Source: Tetrapyrgos nigripes
Taxonomy: Eukaryota > Basidiomycota > Agaricomycetes > Agaricales > Campanellaceae
NCBI GenBank assembly: GCA_013368315.1
Contig: JAACJM010000101.1
Coordinates: 124,001 to 188,000, forward strand
Direction: 5' to 3'
DNA: 64,000 nt
Shown piece by piece: positions 1-11,286 of this stretch (position 1 is the stretch's first letter; the number at the start of each line of letters is the position of its first letter). The position numbers and the translations under genes were made by a program. The notes beneath the pieces were generated by a model that did not search any database, was not told the origin of the DNA, and saw only the letters and a list, made by a program, of their open reading frames with translations.

Positions 1-432
1 CAGCTAGTCTTACAAGTGTATTACTGTGACTTGATTGTCACTTTGTAAATTTCCTGCAGATTTTGCTTCCTTGTAAGTCCTTTGTAAATCTCTCTTGCCT
101 TACTGTTTGTCATACTGTGATTATCTGTCACACTGAAATACTCCAGTATTTCCTATGTGTCTTACTACATGACATATTGTGACAAAAAGTCACTCTGAAA
201 TTCCTGTGTAATTCCACAGTATATCCACCAAGGGTATACAGTGACAGCAAGTCACACTGAAAGTCCATGGTATTTCTTTGTGACTTACAATGGTCATACA
301 AGGTTGTTCTAATTTTTTCTGTCTCTTGTAATACTAATGTATGACAAGGAGTCTTACATATTGATTGGCTTGGTGTAATACTCTTGTAAAACCTCAGTAA
401 AGCTGAGGATTTACAAGTGTTTGCACCCAGTG
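1..432. repeat. Right end of a CACTG-terminated non-autonomous DNA transposon
   Basis: The last bases, up to 432, read ACAAGTGTTTGCACCCAGTG. This is the reverse complement of the left terminus of the complete element at 29289-29565, and the inner 130 bases are also recognisably related (TCTCTTGTAATAC, GTCTTACATATTGA). The sequence is built from short GTAATAC, GTCACACTG and TTACA motifs in both orientations, as in foldback MITEs. The left end lies outside the window. CACTG ends with 3-bp target duplications, as seen in the complete relative, point to the CACTA (EnSpm) superfamily. There is no coding capacity. Confidence 0.75.
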
Positions 433-645
433 CCAGGTGAACAGGAGGAGATAGAAGACGTAGTGGATGAGGATGAAGTAGCTGATTATGGATACAGCCA
501 CAATGAGGATAGGGAGGAGCAGGAGCAGGAGCATGGAGAAGAAGAGGAGGACTGTGGTGAAGAGGAACTTGGGCCAGAGGATGGTGAGGAACCTGTCAAT
601 CATGATGTGGATACATATGACATGGAGGGATATGCACTGATGTAA
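433..645 (+). pseudogene. Acidic C-terminal exon of an unidentified protein
   Basis: An open frame runs from the edge of the CACTG-ended element to a TAA at 643-645. It encodes about 70 residues extremely rich in Glu and Asp, with few hydrophobic residues, ending in YDMEGYALM. I do not recognise the family. Acidic tails like this occur at the C-termini of many fungal transposon and nuclear proteins. The exon starts where the transposon ends, so the upstream part of the gene was displaced or lies outside the window. It is a real coding remnant or a low-complexity frame; I cannot decide which. Confidence 0.35.
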
Positions 646-1650
646 GAATTGATAATCAGAGCTTTGACATTGTTAATTTAATGCCTCTACCTTGCCATGT
701 AAGATTATCACCATTGGCCTGCCAACCAATCATATATGGCCTTGGCAAGGTATAAAACAATCATGATGCCTTGCCAAGGCACTAAAGTCTGGAGGTACCT
801 TTAATATGCTGGCAAGCATCATTAACCTTGGAAAGCACTTGATGACCTTGTCAAAATCAGTAATCCTTTACAAACCAAAAAGGATTGTGAACCTTGACAA
901 TGTCCTAACACCTTTTTGAACCTTTAAAGGTTCTTAAATGATTGTCTCATTTTCCAAGGATTGGAGAACCTTTTCAAGGTTCCAAAAGGCTTTTTGTATA
1001 TCTATAGTAGTTATTATTTATTCATGAGTAAATGATTATCGACAGGGTCAAGGCTCAAAAGGCCTTTAAGGGAGACTGGGCTTTTGCTGATGTAGTTTGA
1101 TTTCTTGACCTTGGAATTTCTGTGTCTACCTGACTAGTGACTGTTATTTTGGCCACAACAGACCAGATTACAATCTTTTTTGAGTACTTGGGCAACCACT
1201 TTTCTTGTTCTTATCCTTGAGGTTTCTCTGAATCTGGCTGCATTTTCAAATATCAGTGTGGAGCATCACTGCAAGCCTTGAAGCTTAAGACTCAAGGATT
1301 TGTATGTCTTTGCCACTGCTTTCTCAATCTTTGTACTATGATCTCTTATGAATGCTAAAACATCTATTCTTCTGATCTCTTTTTCAGGCTCATACATATT
1401 TCAAGCTTCAGGGGTTTCAAGCAGGGCATAGGCCACCAATGGGGTGCTTGATACATGTGTATCAACATGCTTATTCCACAGTGAATCCACACCTTCCTAT
1501 GCAACTCAGCATCAACAGTAATGGTCAGAACTGAGGGGCTTAAATGGTTGATAATTTGCAGATAAATTCTGAGTGCCTTCTTGAGTCTCAACACAGCTTC
1601 ACCTCCTCCTCTAAATAGCCAACTCTCTTGCAACTCAGTCCAAAGCAGCT
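646..1650. other. No gene recognised; cluster of AAGG/CCTT hairpins at 700-1010
   Basis: Between 700 and 1010 short palindromes recur: CCTTGGCAAGG, CCTTGCCAAGG, AACCTTTAAAGGTT and AACCTTTTCAAGGTT, with half-sites ACCTTGACAA and ACCTTGTCAA between them. They look like repeated binding or hairpin sites of a transposon terminus. The rest is AT-rich and CpG-poor, and I see no coding region in it. Confidence 0.4.
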
Positions 1651-1960
1651 GATGATCCTACCCCCTGTCCTGATTGTGATGAGCTCTTTCCATTTCAAGA
1701 AGGAGGATCATCCTGTCCAAAATGTGTCAAATTAGGAAGTGTTGATTGTGGAAGTTAATCGCTGTAGAATCCTCATATGCTAATTGTGTTCTTTGAAGCA
1801 ATGGCCCCAATGTTCATTTTGTGGTGTAACCTGTGCTTACCTTCTATTTCCAAAGCAAGGAGAGGTTCAGCACTGTGGTTCCTCCTTGTGTAGTCAGACT
1901 GCTGGTCCAGCAAGTGAGACTAATCCTATTCAATCACAGATGCCAGGTATATATCCTCTG
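1651..1960 (+). pseudogene. Two cysteine-rich, zinc-ribbon-like exon fragments
   Basis: The frame at 1651-1758 reads TPCPDCDELFPF followed by SSCPKCVKLG, a CPxC..CPxC pair typical of a zinc ribbon, and ends in a stop. A second stretch at about 1796-1955 reads QWPQCSFCGVT, then HCGSSLC, again pairs of cysteines. Both are preceded by AG and followed by GT-like sequence, so they may be consecutive exons. I cannot name the family; similar cysteine clusters often accompany fungal transposon proteins. Missing start and stops between the parts suggest a decayed gene. Confidence 0.3.
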
Positions 1961-2351
1961 TTCTATTGTCAAACAAGCATCAAGAGCTGATGTCATTGGA
2001 TGATACATAGGTCCACTGGGATGGGTCAATTTGCAGGTGGTCCCAAATGAGGCAGCATATGAACGCTCTCTTTAAACAGCTGACTGACTTCACTGTGCCT
2101 CATCCAATCAAACTTCAATGTCAATCCAGCCAGAGATGCTATTGGATATGGGAATACTGCTTCACCATCAACATGGTGAAGAAACTCCTGGTGAACAACA
2201 GTACTACATTGGATATCAAGTCTGCCTGAGCAACAAGCCAAAGCAGGTTGATGGTTCTTTCAGCCAAAGTACTCATTATTTTGCAGGATCTCAAACCACG
2301 CCAGGTATGATCTGTTTTTGCCATTTTTGATCAACATTTACTCATGCTTTC
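1961..2351. other. Flank of the Gypsy insertion; possible intron with micro-exon
   Basis: A short AG-bounded stretch (ttgcag, then GATCTCAAACCACGCCAG, then gtatga) at about 2287-2305 looks like a micro-exon followed by a 5' splice site. The Gypsy element starts about 45 bases downstream, and its right flank supplies a matching 3' splice site (tgatgcag at 10097-10104). The retrotransposon therefore probably landed in an intron. No protein family is recognised. Confidence 0.3.
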
Positions 2352-2779
2352 TGTCATGACGTCTATATTCACTATTTATTTCTTCTTATCTCCACATCCT
2401 CAGACCTTTACATTATATGACTCTCATTCCACAGGTTACACACTGGACTTTTCCTTTCTCCAATACAGCTTTGTTTACAGCTTCTTTCACAGCTTTATTC
2501 ACAGCTTATCCAGTACAGCCTCATTTTCCCTTGATCTTTACATATATAAACCATGTCCTAACACCTCTTTGTTGTTGGGACCATGCGTGCATCTTCCTTT
2601 TCATTACTTCTTTCACCTTTACTGATGGACACTGTAGTTCTAGTACTTATTGCTGTCTGTTAGGTATTTAATACATTCTTCATCATTGGAACCAGTTCTA
2701 GTACTTATCACTGTCTGTTAGTTGAGTCGAGCCTGTAGCTCCTCGTTATCACTATCTAAGCACTCACCTCTTTGTGACA
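2352..2779 (+). repeat. 5' LTR of the Gypsy element
   Basis: 428 bp, starting TGTCATGACG and ending CTTTGTGACA, with TGTCA/TGACA as terminal inverted repeats. A TATA-like ACATATATAAACC lies at about 2543. It is very similar to 9642-10090 along its whole length but lacks about 21 bases that in the 3' copy form the left half of a stem-loop. I could not match the sequence after 2779 to a tRNA primer site. Confidence 0.93.
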
Positions 2780-3192
2780 TTAGGTCAAGATCCCTTACTG
2801 CACTGGTGGTCTCTGTACAGGTCATCCTTCCAGGCACTACTGTCATCATGTCTGGATGATATGCTGCACTATCCTTGATCTCTGATTCATCTGTCTCTGC
2901 ATCTCTCCCACTGTCTCTGTCACTGCCCTGTGTAGGTTTCCTACATTGTCTTGACTTATCAGACCAGAAGCATGTCAGCTTTGATATTGATAGCTACCTT
3001 GAAGATGGAGACAAAGCCTACAACAGCTGCCTACAACAGCCCTGTCCCCACACTCATCACTCTATTCCCTAGGTCTGCTACTACTTCTGGGAAGGAAACA
3101 GTAGTATAATCCTGCCCAGCAATCTAGCCCTATTACACTCTCACAGTCACCTGCCATTCTCATTTCTCAAATTCAGTACTTCCACTGCTCCA

Positions 3193-4244
3193 TTGCCAGA
3201 TCTCACTCATACTCTGCTTCTGCTATCTGTTCCACCCTCTGCCATACCAACAGCCCACCCCAGTCCCACAGTTATACCTGCCTCATCTCCTCTTCCTGTG
3301 TCACCAGTCTCACTCGCACTGTCATCACCAACCCCTGACAACCTTAACCTCATGACTACCATGGAGAGTATTATCCAGACTCTCATTAGCAACCAGAACC
3401 ATCTCCAAGAGGCTATCACCAATGTGGTCAATAGAGTTGACCCCACACCCTCAGACAAGTCAGCCAATCCTCCTGCTCCCTTCAAAGGCAAACCAGCCAA
3501 GCTGGACTCGTTTCTCTCTCTCTTCATCTTATGGGCAGAAGGACAGAAGTGCCTTAAACAGGCTGATGAAAAACTCAACCCACAGAAATGCATTGCAGAG
3601 GCCCTCCTCATGATGGAAGGGACTGCTGCAGAATGGGCTGCAGAATATGCTCAGGGAGGAGATGTAGGAGCCACATTCCCCTGGGAAGGGAAATGGGAGA
3701 ACTTTGACCAGGCACTCAGGGTTCAGTTTGGTGTTGCAGACAAATGGCAACAAGCCTGAGACAAGGAACTAAGATAGCCTTGGAGTTTTCTCAGATCTTC
3801 AAGATGTGGGCAGGAAAGGCTGGATTCACAGACAAGACTCTGCAGGACAGGTTCCAGAGATGTATCAACAGAGATCTGTTACTGTCCCTGGTGAACATAG
3901 AAATGGGAAAGGAAGCCCCAAAAAACATAGATGAGTTGATTAGCCAGGCAATCTATGTTGAGCAGACCCTGAACTACATCCTCAGAAAGCCAGTCACAGA
4001 TCCTACCCCTTCTCTGCCCAGATCCTCCTCTATATGTGACCCTAATGCCATGGACATTGATGCCTCCCACACTGAGTGTCCCCAGGGTAATGGATGCACC
4101 TTTGTGGACTACCCAAAGGTGATGCAAGGGCGCTGCTATGGCTGTGGCTCCAAAGATCACCTGAAGCAAGATGGAAACCATGGGCATGGCAAGTGCAACT
4201 ACTGTGAAAGGATGGGTCATCATTCCTCTGTCTGTCAGGACTGA
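3193..4244 (+). pseudogene. gag: Gag (capsid and nucleocapsid) of the Gypsy element, frameshifted
   Basis: The first frame (3193-3759) carries a proline/serine-rich N-terminus, then a capsid-like region with PPAPFKGKPAKLDSF and TAAEWAAEYA, typical of the retrotransposon Gag domain of fungal Ty3 elements. A -1 shift near 3744-3757 moves the reading into the frame that ends at 4244. That part continues the capsid (WAGKAGFTDKTLQDRF) and ends with zinc knuckles: CYGCGSKDHLKQD (fourth ligand replaced by Asp) and CNYCERMGHHSSVC (canonical CX2CX4HX4C). The true start may lie upstream at 2875, whose frame is open except for a TAG at 3070. Gag would package the RNA in cytoplasmic particles; this copy cannot make a full-length product. 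Confidence 0.85.
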
Positions 4245-4599
4245 TACATGGGCCAGCCCTGATGACATGTTGCTGCTACTGCCAGTGACCCCTTCAGTCT
4301 CTTCCCTGATGATCTGCCCCCTCATGTTGCTGCCTCATCCTCCACTGAATTGCCATCTCTGCTCGCTGCCTTACAAAAATCTATTGCTGATCAAACTGCC
4401 TTGCTCCAAACTCTCACTAACCAACAGGGTTTTTGAAACATGTGCCCATTCCTGCCATGGTGTGAACACCCTTAACTACCCACATGTCCTCTTATTCCTC
4501 ATACAATTCTATCCCCTCATGTACCATATCCAGTATTCCTGAAATAGAATATTTTGCTTCTCACTTCCATATACGTGTGAAACTCTGAGGAAGATAAAA

Positions 4600-7500
4600 T
4601 GAGACAGTGGTAGTGGTGATGGTTGACAGTGGAGCTACAGGTCTGTTCCTGGGACAATGATTTGTAAAGCAGCACTGGATCCAAACTGTCATGAACCCTC
4701 AAGCCGATGATACGCCATACAAAGTCGCCGTATACATACTAAGATTTTGGTCCATAATATCAGTTTTTGACGTTCTTTTAAGGGAATAGGAGGACTATGG
4801 TGAGCCCTGAACTGCTAGTTAATATCTAGCAGGACTAGAAAACAACAGTACAATAATATTAAGTGCTTATGGATGGAGAAACAACTCATTCTAAGTACTA
4901 TGATGGATATGTATGATTTGGAGTTATGATAGCAGACCCACCAAATAATAAAGATAACCTACAAAGGCTTTTGAATCCTATTATAACTACTAGTACCACT
5001 AGCGTGATCCAAAGGGACAGTGAAGTGTGAGATAGCCCCTATTTGCGGGCATAAGAACGTGTAAGCCCCACAATCCTCGGCTGAAAGGTCAATTGGGGAA
5101 GACCAGACAAGCACACTAGGTCTAGATATATGTACAGCAAATCCTGTAGTACTAAGACAGCTTCAAGGGAGTCTTAAGTATCTGTAGAAGGTACATATGG
5201 ATAAAAGTAGGACAAAGTATATATGTACAGGATCCCAGAGAGTTCAGCTATCTATCAGTACAGAGGGGATAGTAAACAGACGTCTCTACACAGAGATATA
5301 AGGGACAGAAGCGCTAAGTTGCAGTACATCCCCAGATAAGGATAGATCCATCAGTAAGTGTCTAGCTAGGCATCAAAAGTGCTGAAGGATGAATAAGTAT
5401 GCAAATGGGACTGCACAAGAGCTGGACTCGTATGTAGGACTAAGTAGTAGACTGTTGGCAATGCATAGAGCACATATAAAGAAAGGAAAACAGAATGGAA
5501 CAAAGAAACTATGAGAAAACCCTATGCCCCTAGTGTAAGAATGCATATGAGGGACCTAGCAGTCATAAGTGGAGTGTTCTGAGTCATAGATGTGATGCTC
5601 ACTAACCAGGACAGTACACGAAAACACCAGATGGCTTACAAAGAGGACTGAAGAAAGTTCCTACAAATATTTAGATAATATTGGGCAGTTTCTGTATACC
5701 CTAATAAGCAAGTCTTTACTTACAAGGAAATAGGTAGAACTTGCTAACGGATTTTTTCATTTGTTTTGTATTTTTTCTACGTACCTTTTAGTGGACATCA
5801 AAAAAGAAATAAGTAACTGTATAGTTGCAGCTGCTAGTAGTATAAAAGGACCAGATATTACAAGTAGCTACCCAAGCCACGTACTGTAGTGTATTGGATA
5901 TTACTAGCAATAGTAGAGGACGTGAAACACAGACTCAAGCCTCTAAAAAACTTAACTGCACTCTCTAAGAGTATAAACATTGTGTTGGAGATAATAGAGT
6001 TTAAAATGAACATTTTGTGGTTATAACTGTGATCTTTGTGTTGACCTTTTGGTCTATTTAGTGTTTGATTTTAAGGCAACTATGGCCTACAAGTGTTTGA
6101 TTTGGGACTCATTGATCCCCTTGGTGTTAAACTTGTGTTTATTGTGTCATGCGCTAAGTGCTAACTTCATTGAAAAACCCCAATCAAAAGTACTTATAGT
6201 ACAAGTAAACTGGGAGTTTGAGTACTCTGACTACTCGGAACACTTGTCTCATTTACATTTGTATATGGTTTTGTGTTTGGGTGTAGTTCCTAGCACTTAA
6301 TTACAAAAACCACCTATTACTGGGCTAGCCTCTCAATGCTGAATCAGCTTGTCAATGAGGGGAAAATGCCCCAGGAGGAGTCTGGAACCTAGGGGTGGCT
6401 TCAGCGAGAGGGAGTGACACTACTCACCCACTAACCCTAAGCCTATGAGACCAATGATCTGAGCTGCTGGCAGATCAATCTACATGCCTGTGCAGCAACT
6501 GAGATGACAACAAGGAACTAGATCAAGGAGAACGACAATGGATGGTGAATGTAGGATATGAGACAACTGTCCAACTAGATTTGCCACACACAAGTGTAGT
6601 GCACATATTCCTTGATTGGCAATGCAGAACAATCAGAGAAGAATGAGAGGAAACAACAAGAAGATCAATTCTAAGGCTTGAGTACAGGAAAACACTACCT
6701 ATATATGGGTAGTGAAACGAGCTCCTGTATCAAGACTCCACAACTAACTATGATGCTCCTATAACTAATATACTAAACAATCGTGAGTCCCAAACAGTAA
6801 ATAGAATGAACAAATCAAATGTTAAACAACAAATATAGATGTGGAGCGATGAACAGAATGAATGATTGAGATAATAAATGAAATGGAAATGAATAGGGTG
6901 GGGGCGCACATAGGTATAATTGAAAAACCCTCTGAGGGTTTCTGGGCTTAGGCAGTGAATGATGTAAGAATGACAGATATGGAAATATGAAGGATTGCAT
7001 GGGTATGGCATGTACCAAAGGTCTAGCCAAAGGTGGCTGAGACAAGGATTTCTGACACAAAATTAGATGTCTACATCATTGATGGGACCCTTAACTGAGC
7101 AGGGCATATAGATCAGTTCTGCTGACTAGCTATGACAGCAGATGGACAGGAGGCATGGCTAGACTTTCTGGTCATGGACTTGGGTGGAGAAGATGTCATT
7201 CTGGGTCCCCCTGTTGCGTAAGATGAACCCAAAGATTGACTGGATGAATGGTCAATTGCAAATCCCTATAGCACTGCCCCGATCAGTGGAAGAGGTCCCC
7301 AATCAGGATCAGTTTGTTGCTACCAATTTTGGACCAACCCCAAGGGGAAACACCATCCTAGAAGGCCAGTCAGTTCCTCAGGGAACACATGTACCCACAG
7401 ACCAGCCCTCAGATCCAGCAACAGACAAGGAGGAGGGGTAGCAGTTTATCTGGACAACATTCTAATCTTCAGTGGAACCCTGGAAGGGCATTGAGAGGTG

Positions 7501-9600
7501 GTTCGAGAAGTGCTAGCAAGGTTGAAGAGGAATAATTTGTATCTGAGGCCAGAGAAATGTGAGTTTGAACAGGAAGAGATAGAATATCTTGGCAAGACCA
7601 TATGGACCCTGTGAAGGTGGCAGCAGTATGGCACTGGTCAGTTCCCCACAATTTTCAAGACATTTGGGCATTCCTGGGCTTTGCTAATTTCTACTGACAA
7701 TTCATACAGAATTTCACCAAAACTGCTCAACCTCTGAATGACCTTACACATAAAGACTCAACAACAACAAGCCTTTGACTCCCTTTGAACAGCCTTCACA
7801 TCCGCTCCCATTCTTACACTCTGGTCACTGGACCATCCTACCTGTGTTGAAGTAGATGCTTCTGGCTTTGCAATGGGTTAGAAGACAGTCTTTAGCACCC
7901 AGTAGCATTCTGTTCAGCATCCATGCAGTCAGCCGAACATAATTATGAAATATATGACCAAGAAGCACTGAAGGACTGGACTGGCAGAGTCATCTGGAAG
8001 GACTACCACAGCCCTTTGAGATCATCACAGACCACTCCAATCTAGAGTTCTGGCAAACAGCACAGGACCTTAGTCAGTGACAAGCAAGGTGGGCCCTGTG
8101 GCTATCACACTTTGACTTCTGACTAGTCCATTCCCCAGGCAATGTGAATACCTGAGCAGATGCTCTCTCTCACCTTCCCTTCCACCAAGTAACAGACCAA
8201 GAAGACAATTTAGAAACCACAGTACTCAGACCAGAGCACTTTGTAAGGCTTGCTGGTGCTATGCTAGTCAATCCCCTAGAGGAATGGATTCACCAGGCAC
8301 TGGGAAGAGAAGTGGAGGTGTTAAAAGGACTACAGCAGTTGAAGGAGGGGTTGCAATGGCTTGCCAATGGTTTACCCAAATGGGAAGGGGATAATGGATT
8401 GGTATACCACAAGGGGCAAGTCTATGTTCCTCTGGATGAAGAGCTGCAGAACGCAATAGCAGAACAGTGCCAGGGCTACATGGGACACTGGACTTGGTAA
8501 CATCACACTTCTGGTGGCCCACCATTCATTCTTTTGTGGAGAAGTATGTCGAGGGATGTGACAAGTGTGCCAGGAAGAAGCTACAATGTCATCCATGAGC
8601 AGTAATCCAACCTCTGGATGTACCCTTAGGACTCTGAGAAGAAGTTGGAGTTGACCTTATTACACAGCTACCATCCTCACAAGGTTATGATGCAATCTTA
8701 GTCTGCACTGACCTCTATGGCAAACAAGTCCATACCCTTCCCTGCACCTCTAATATCACCTATATTACTGAGAAATCTTCTGCCTTCATGGCCTCCCACT
8801 TTGTTTTGTGTCAGATCATGGTCCACAGTTTGTAGCCCAAGCCATGCACTCTCTGTTAAACTGACTTGGGATCAAGTCAAGCCTTTCCTCAGGCTATCAA
8901 CCCCAGACAAATGGACAGACAGAACAAGCCAACCAGGAAGTGGAGAAACACCTGCATCTCTACAGGATGATTGGGTGGAACACCTCCCTATGGCTGAATT
9001 TGTTCTGAACTCCTGTACATACTCTGCACACAGCATGGCACCTTTTGAGGTGACCTATGGCTATTTCCTCTGTTCAACATACCAGTAGGCTGCCACATGG
9101 GCATCCCAGATGTAGAAGACCACCTAGAAGTCCTAAAGCAGGTTCAGAGAGATGCAGGATCAGCACTACACCTCACTCAATGTCATATGAAAGAGGGAAG
9201 TGGAAGGGACATCAGTTCAAGGTTGGAGACTATGTTTGGCTGAGTGCAGAGGACATTGACTTGAAATTTTCAAGTGACAAGTTGGGTGACCAGCAGCTAG
9301 GACCATACAAAATTATGGAGAAAATAGGAGATTTTGACTATCAGTTGGACTTCCCAAATTTCTTAATTGTCTGCACCCAGTATTCCCTACAAGGGTAATT
9401 TGGTGAATGGGCTCTTACCTGAAGAGCCAGAGCCAGTATTCCTTGAAGGGGAGGATGAGCCTTAATATGAAGTGGACACCCTTTGGACAGCAGGATACGA
9501 TGGAGGCAACTGGAATACCTTGTCAAGTGGAAAGGGTATGACAATAGCCACAACTCATGGGAGCCAGCTCCAACAAGAAACACCCAGAGGCAACAGAGAT
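4600..9600 (+). pseudogene. pol: Pol polyprotein of the Gypsy element, heavily broken, ending in a chromodomain
   Basis: Recognisable pieces in order. Aspartic protease active site VDSGATGLFLG at about 4620-4660, cut at 4687 by an insertion and resuming after 7058 with LDVYIIDGT and RKMNPKIDW. RT begins abruptly at about 7440 with VYLDNILIFS, where YLDD is expected, so the finger and first palm blocks are deleted and the second catalytic Asp is Asn. Then AFLGFANFY and, at about 7850, the RNase H block EVDASGFAMG. Integrase pieces run from 8261 (zinc-binding part, CDKCARKK near 8555) to GDYVWLSAEDIDLK near 9230. A chromodomain, YLVKWKGYDNSHNSWEP, lies at about 9515-9565. Stops and frameshifts occur throughout. 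The chromodomain places it among chromoviruses, which target heterochromatin. Confidence 0.88.
4687..7057. mobile_element. TG..CA-bounded insertion nested in the Gypsy protease
   Basis: The protease reading breaks at 4687 and resumes at 7058. The inserted 2371 bp begin TGTCATGAAC and end TTTCTGACA, so TGTCA/TGACA are inverted ends, and the flanks are CAAAC and CAAAA (a 5-bp duplication with one mismatch). This is the signature of an LTR-type insertion. I found no clear internal second LTR, so it may be a rearranged or deleted element. CpG dinucleotides are more frequent near its left end than in the host Gypsy, consistent with younger age. One open stretch at 6049-6300 lies inside but I do not recognise it. 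Confidence 0.65.
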
Positions 9601-9626
9601 TTAGGATTCATTGAGGATAATGAAGT

Positions 9627-9641
9627 GTAGGAGGGGGGTAA
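9627..9641 (+). other. Polypurine tract of the Gypsy element
   Basis: GTAGGAGGGGGGTAA lies directly before the TG of the 3' LTR. This is the position and composition expected of the plus-strand primer in LTR retrotransposons. Confidence 0.8.
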
Positions 9642-10090
9642 TGTCATGATGTCTATATTTGGTACTATTTATTTCTTCTTATCTCCGCATCCTCGGACCT
9701 TTACATCATATGACTCTTGTTCCACATGTTACACACTGGAATTTTCCTTTCTCTGATACAGCTTTGTTTACAGCTTCTTTTACAGCTTTGTTCACAGCTT
9801 ATCCAGTACAGCCTTGTTTTCCCTTGATCTTTACATATATAAACCATGTCCTAACACCTGGTCCCCCATCTTGACTTCTTTGTTGTTGGGACCAGGTGTG
9901 TATCTTCCTTTTCATTACTTCTTTCACCTTTACTGATGGGCACTGTAGTTCTAGTACTTATTGCTGTCTGTTAGGTATTTAATACATTCTTCATCATTGG
10001 GACCAGTTCTAGTACTTATCACTGTCTGTTAGTTGAGTCAAGCCTGTAGCTCCTTGTTATCACTATCTAAGCACTCACCTCTTTGTGACA
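9642..10090 (+). repeat. 3' LTR of the Gypsy element
   Basis: 449 bp from TGTCATGATG to CTTTGTGACA. Relative to the 5' LTR it has extra bases near 9860-9895 that complete a perfect stem, CACCTGGTCCC pairing with GGGACCAGGTG. There are scattered single-base differences between the LTRs, mostly C/T and G/A. Confidence 0.93.
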
Positions 10091-10709
10091 CTTCTGTGAT
10101 GCAGATATCCTGGCTGAACTACTGCCTACAATAAGCTCTGTATGGACAAAGTCTCATAGTGCCCCTCTTTCTGTGTAGGTTTCTTCAGTAATCTTTGCAC
10201 TGATTCTATGGGTCTGATTATTCCATATATTTATAGGAAAGACCTGGAGTGGTGCTTCAGTGACAACAAGTTGCTTCATTCTGGCACAGACATGAAGACA
10301 ATGTCCAATTTTTTTTACCTACTACAATACTCCAAGTTTTGCAGGTCACTATCTTCACAATGTACCCAAGATGTGGACTAAAGTCAGGAGGGGAAAGCAA
10401 GCTTTCCTTCCCATGGAGTTCTACATTGATGTCAAGAAGGTATGAATTCATTTACTTGTATTCAGTTGTTTTCTCATGAGATATTTTCAGTATTACAACT
10501 GCCACCCAGACCCTCAGTCATGGTTCAACCCAAAGGAAAAGCAGCCACAGAGTACTTCCACAGCAAGTGCAGCTGTCCCAAGGTCTAAGCAGCCCAAATT
10601 TGGTAGAAGTTGTGTGTCATCATTTGGCCTTTATCATACTGTAAATCCAATACTGAGTTATATTCAAATAGCAAACTTTGTGTCAACCTTTTCCCTGATG
10701 AGACACTAA
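10091..10709 (+). pseudogene. Exon fragments of an unidentified gene right of the Gypsy element
   Basis: After a 3' splice-site-like TGATGCAG (10104), frames read ILAELLPTISSVW, then at about 10230-10440 a stretch with TDMKTMSNFFYLLQYS and, one frame shift later, KAFLPMEFYIDVKK-like sequence. A GT..AG interval at about 10440-10487 is followed by YNCHPDPQSWFNPKEKQ up to a stop at 10707-10709. Composition and splice signals suggest a decayed multi-exon gene that the Gypsy entered. I do not recognise the protein. Frameshifts mean it is not functional as it stands. Confidence 0.35.
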
Positions 10710-11286
10710 ATACACTCAACCAAAACAAACAAATAACCAAAAGTGAATGTGTAGTTTGTGGGTATGAGATGCAGAAGCTCTCACAGTAGGATAAAGACTC
10801 TTTAGGAAGGAAGAACAAAAAAGACGACAGCGATGAGTGAAGTACACCATAGTCTATGAGGAGATTGAGGAGAATGAGGAAGGGTTGAAAGAAGTGTAAA
10901 GGATGATTGAGATGGGGTTAGGTGGTGGTGGTGGTGGTGGTGGTGGTGGATGTGGGGGCCCAGAATATACAGAAGATTGACAACAGGTGGGCAGAAGGAG
11001 TAGTATACACAGTCTTTAAATGAGGCACTGTCACCTCATGACTGAACTGGGGTGGGCAGGGAAAGATGCAGGAAGATAACTGCCTGGGGTGAATGAAAAT
11101 GACTTGGTCCTCTTGGAAGGCCTCCCATCTCCACTTAAACAAGTCTGGGCTCTGGGAAGTGATTGCAGGGATCAAAGGCAAATGGCATACAATAAATCTC
11201 TTGGTCTGAAGTCTTCGTAAAGCTGCAATGAAGTGCAGGAATCTCTTTTGCTCTTTAGATACTTTTTGTGTACTCTGGGGCTAGGA
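10710..11286. other. No gene recognised; (GGT) microsatellite at 10921-10949
   Basis: About nine to ten perfect GGT units start at 10921. The minus-strand open frame here is only this repeat plus low-complexity sequence. Nothing else is recognised. Confidence 0.7.

Larger units (their letters stand above)
2352..10090 (+). mobile_element. Degenerate Ty3/Gypsy chromovirus with both LTRs
   Basis: Two direct LTRs beginning TGTCATGA and ending TTTGTGACA bound gag- and pol-like sequence in the Ty3 order: gag, protease, reverse transcriptase, RNase H, integrase, chromodomain. A polypurine tract precedes the 3' LTR. The flanking 5-mers are CTTTC and CTTCT, an eroded target duplication. Frameshifts, stop codons, a large deletion in RT and a 2.4-kb insertion at 4687-7057 make it non-autonomous. 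The length minus the insertion is about 5.4 kb, close to the usual size for the group. Confidence 0.92.

Noticed and set aside
2780..2800. tRNA primer-binding site after the 5' LTR
   Set aside because: TTAGGTCAAGATCCC does not start with the usual TGG complement of a tRNA 3' end, and I could not assign a tRNA.
4687..7057. Complete two-LTR retrotransposon nested in the Gypsy element
   Set aside because: TG..CA ends and a 5-bp duplication are present, but I could not find the second copy of either terminal sequence inside, so only an LTR-type insertion is claimed.
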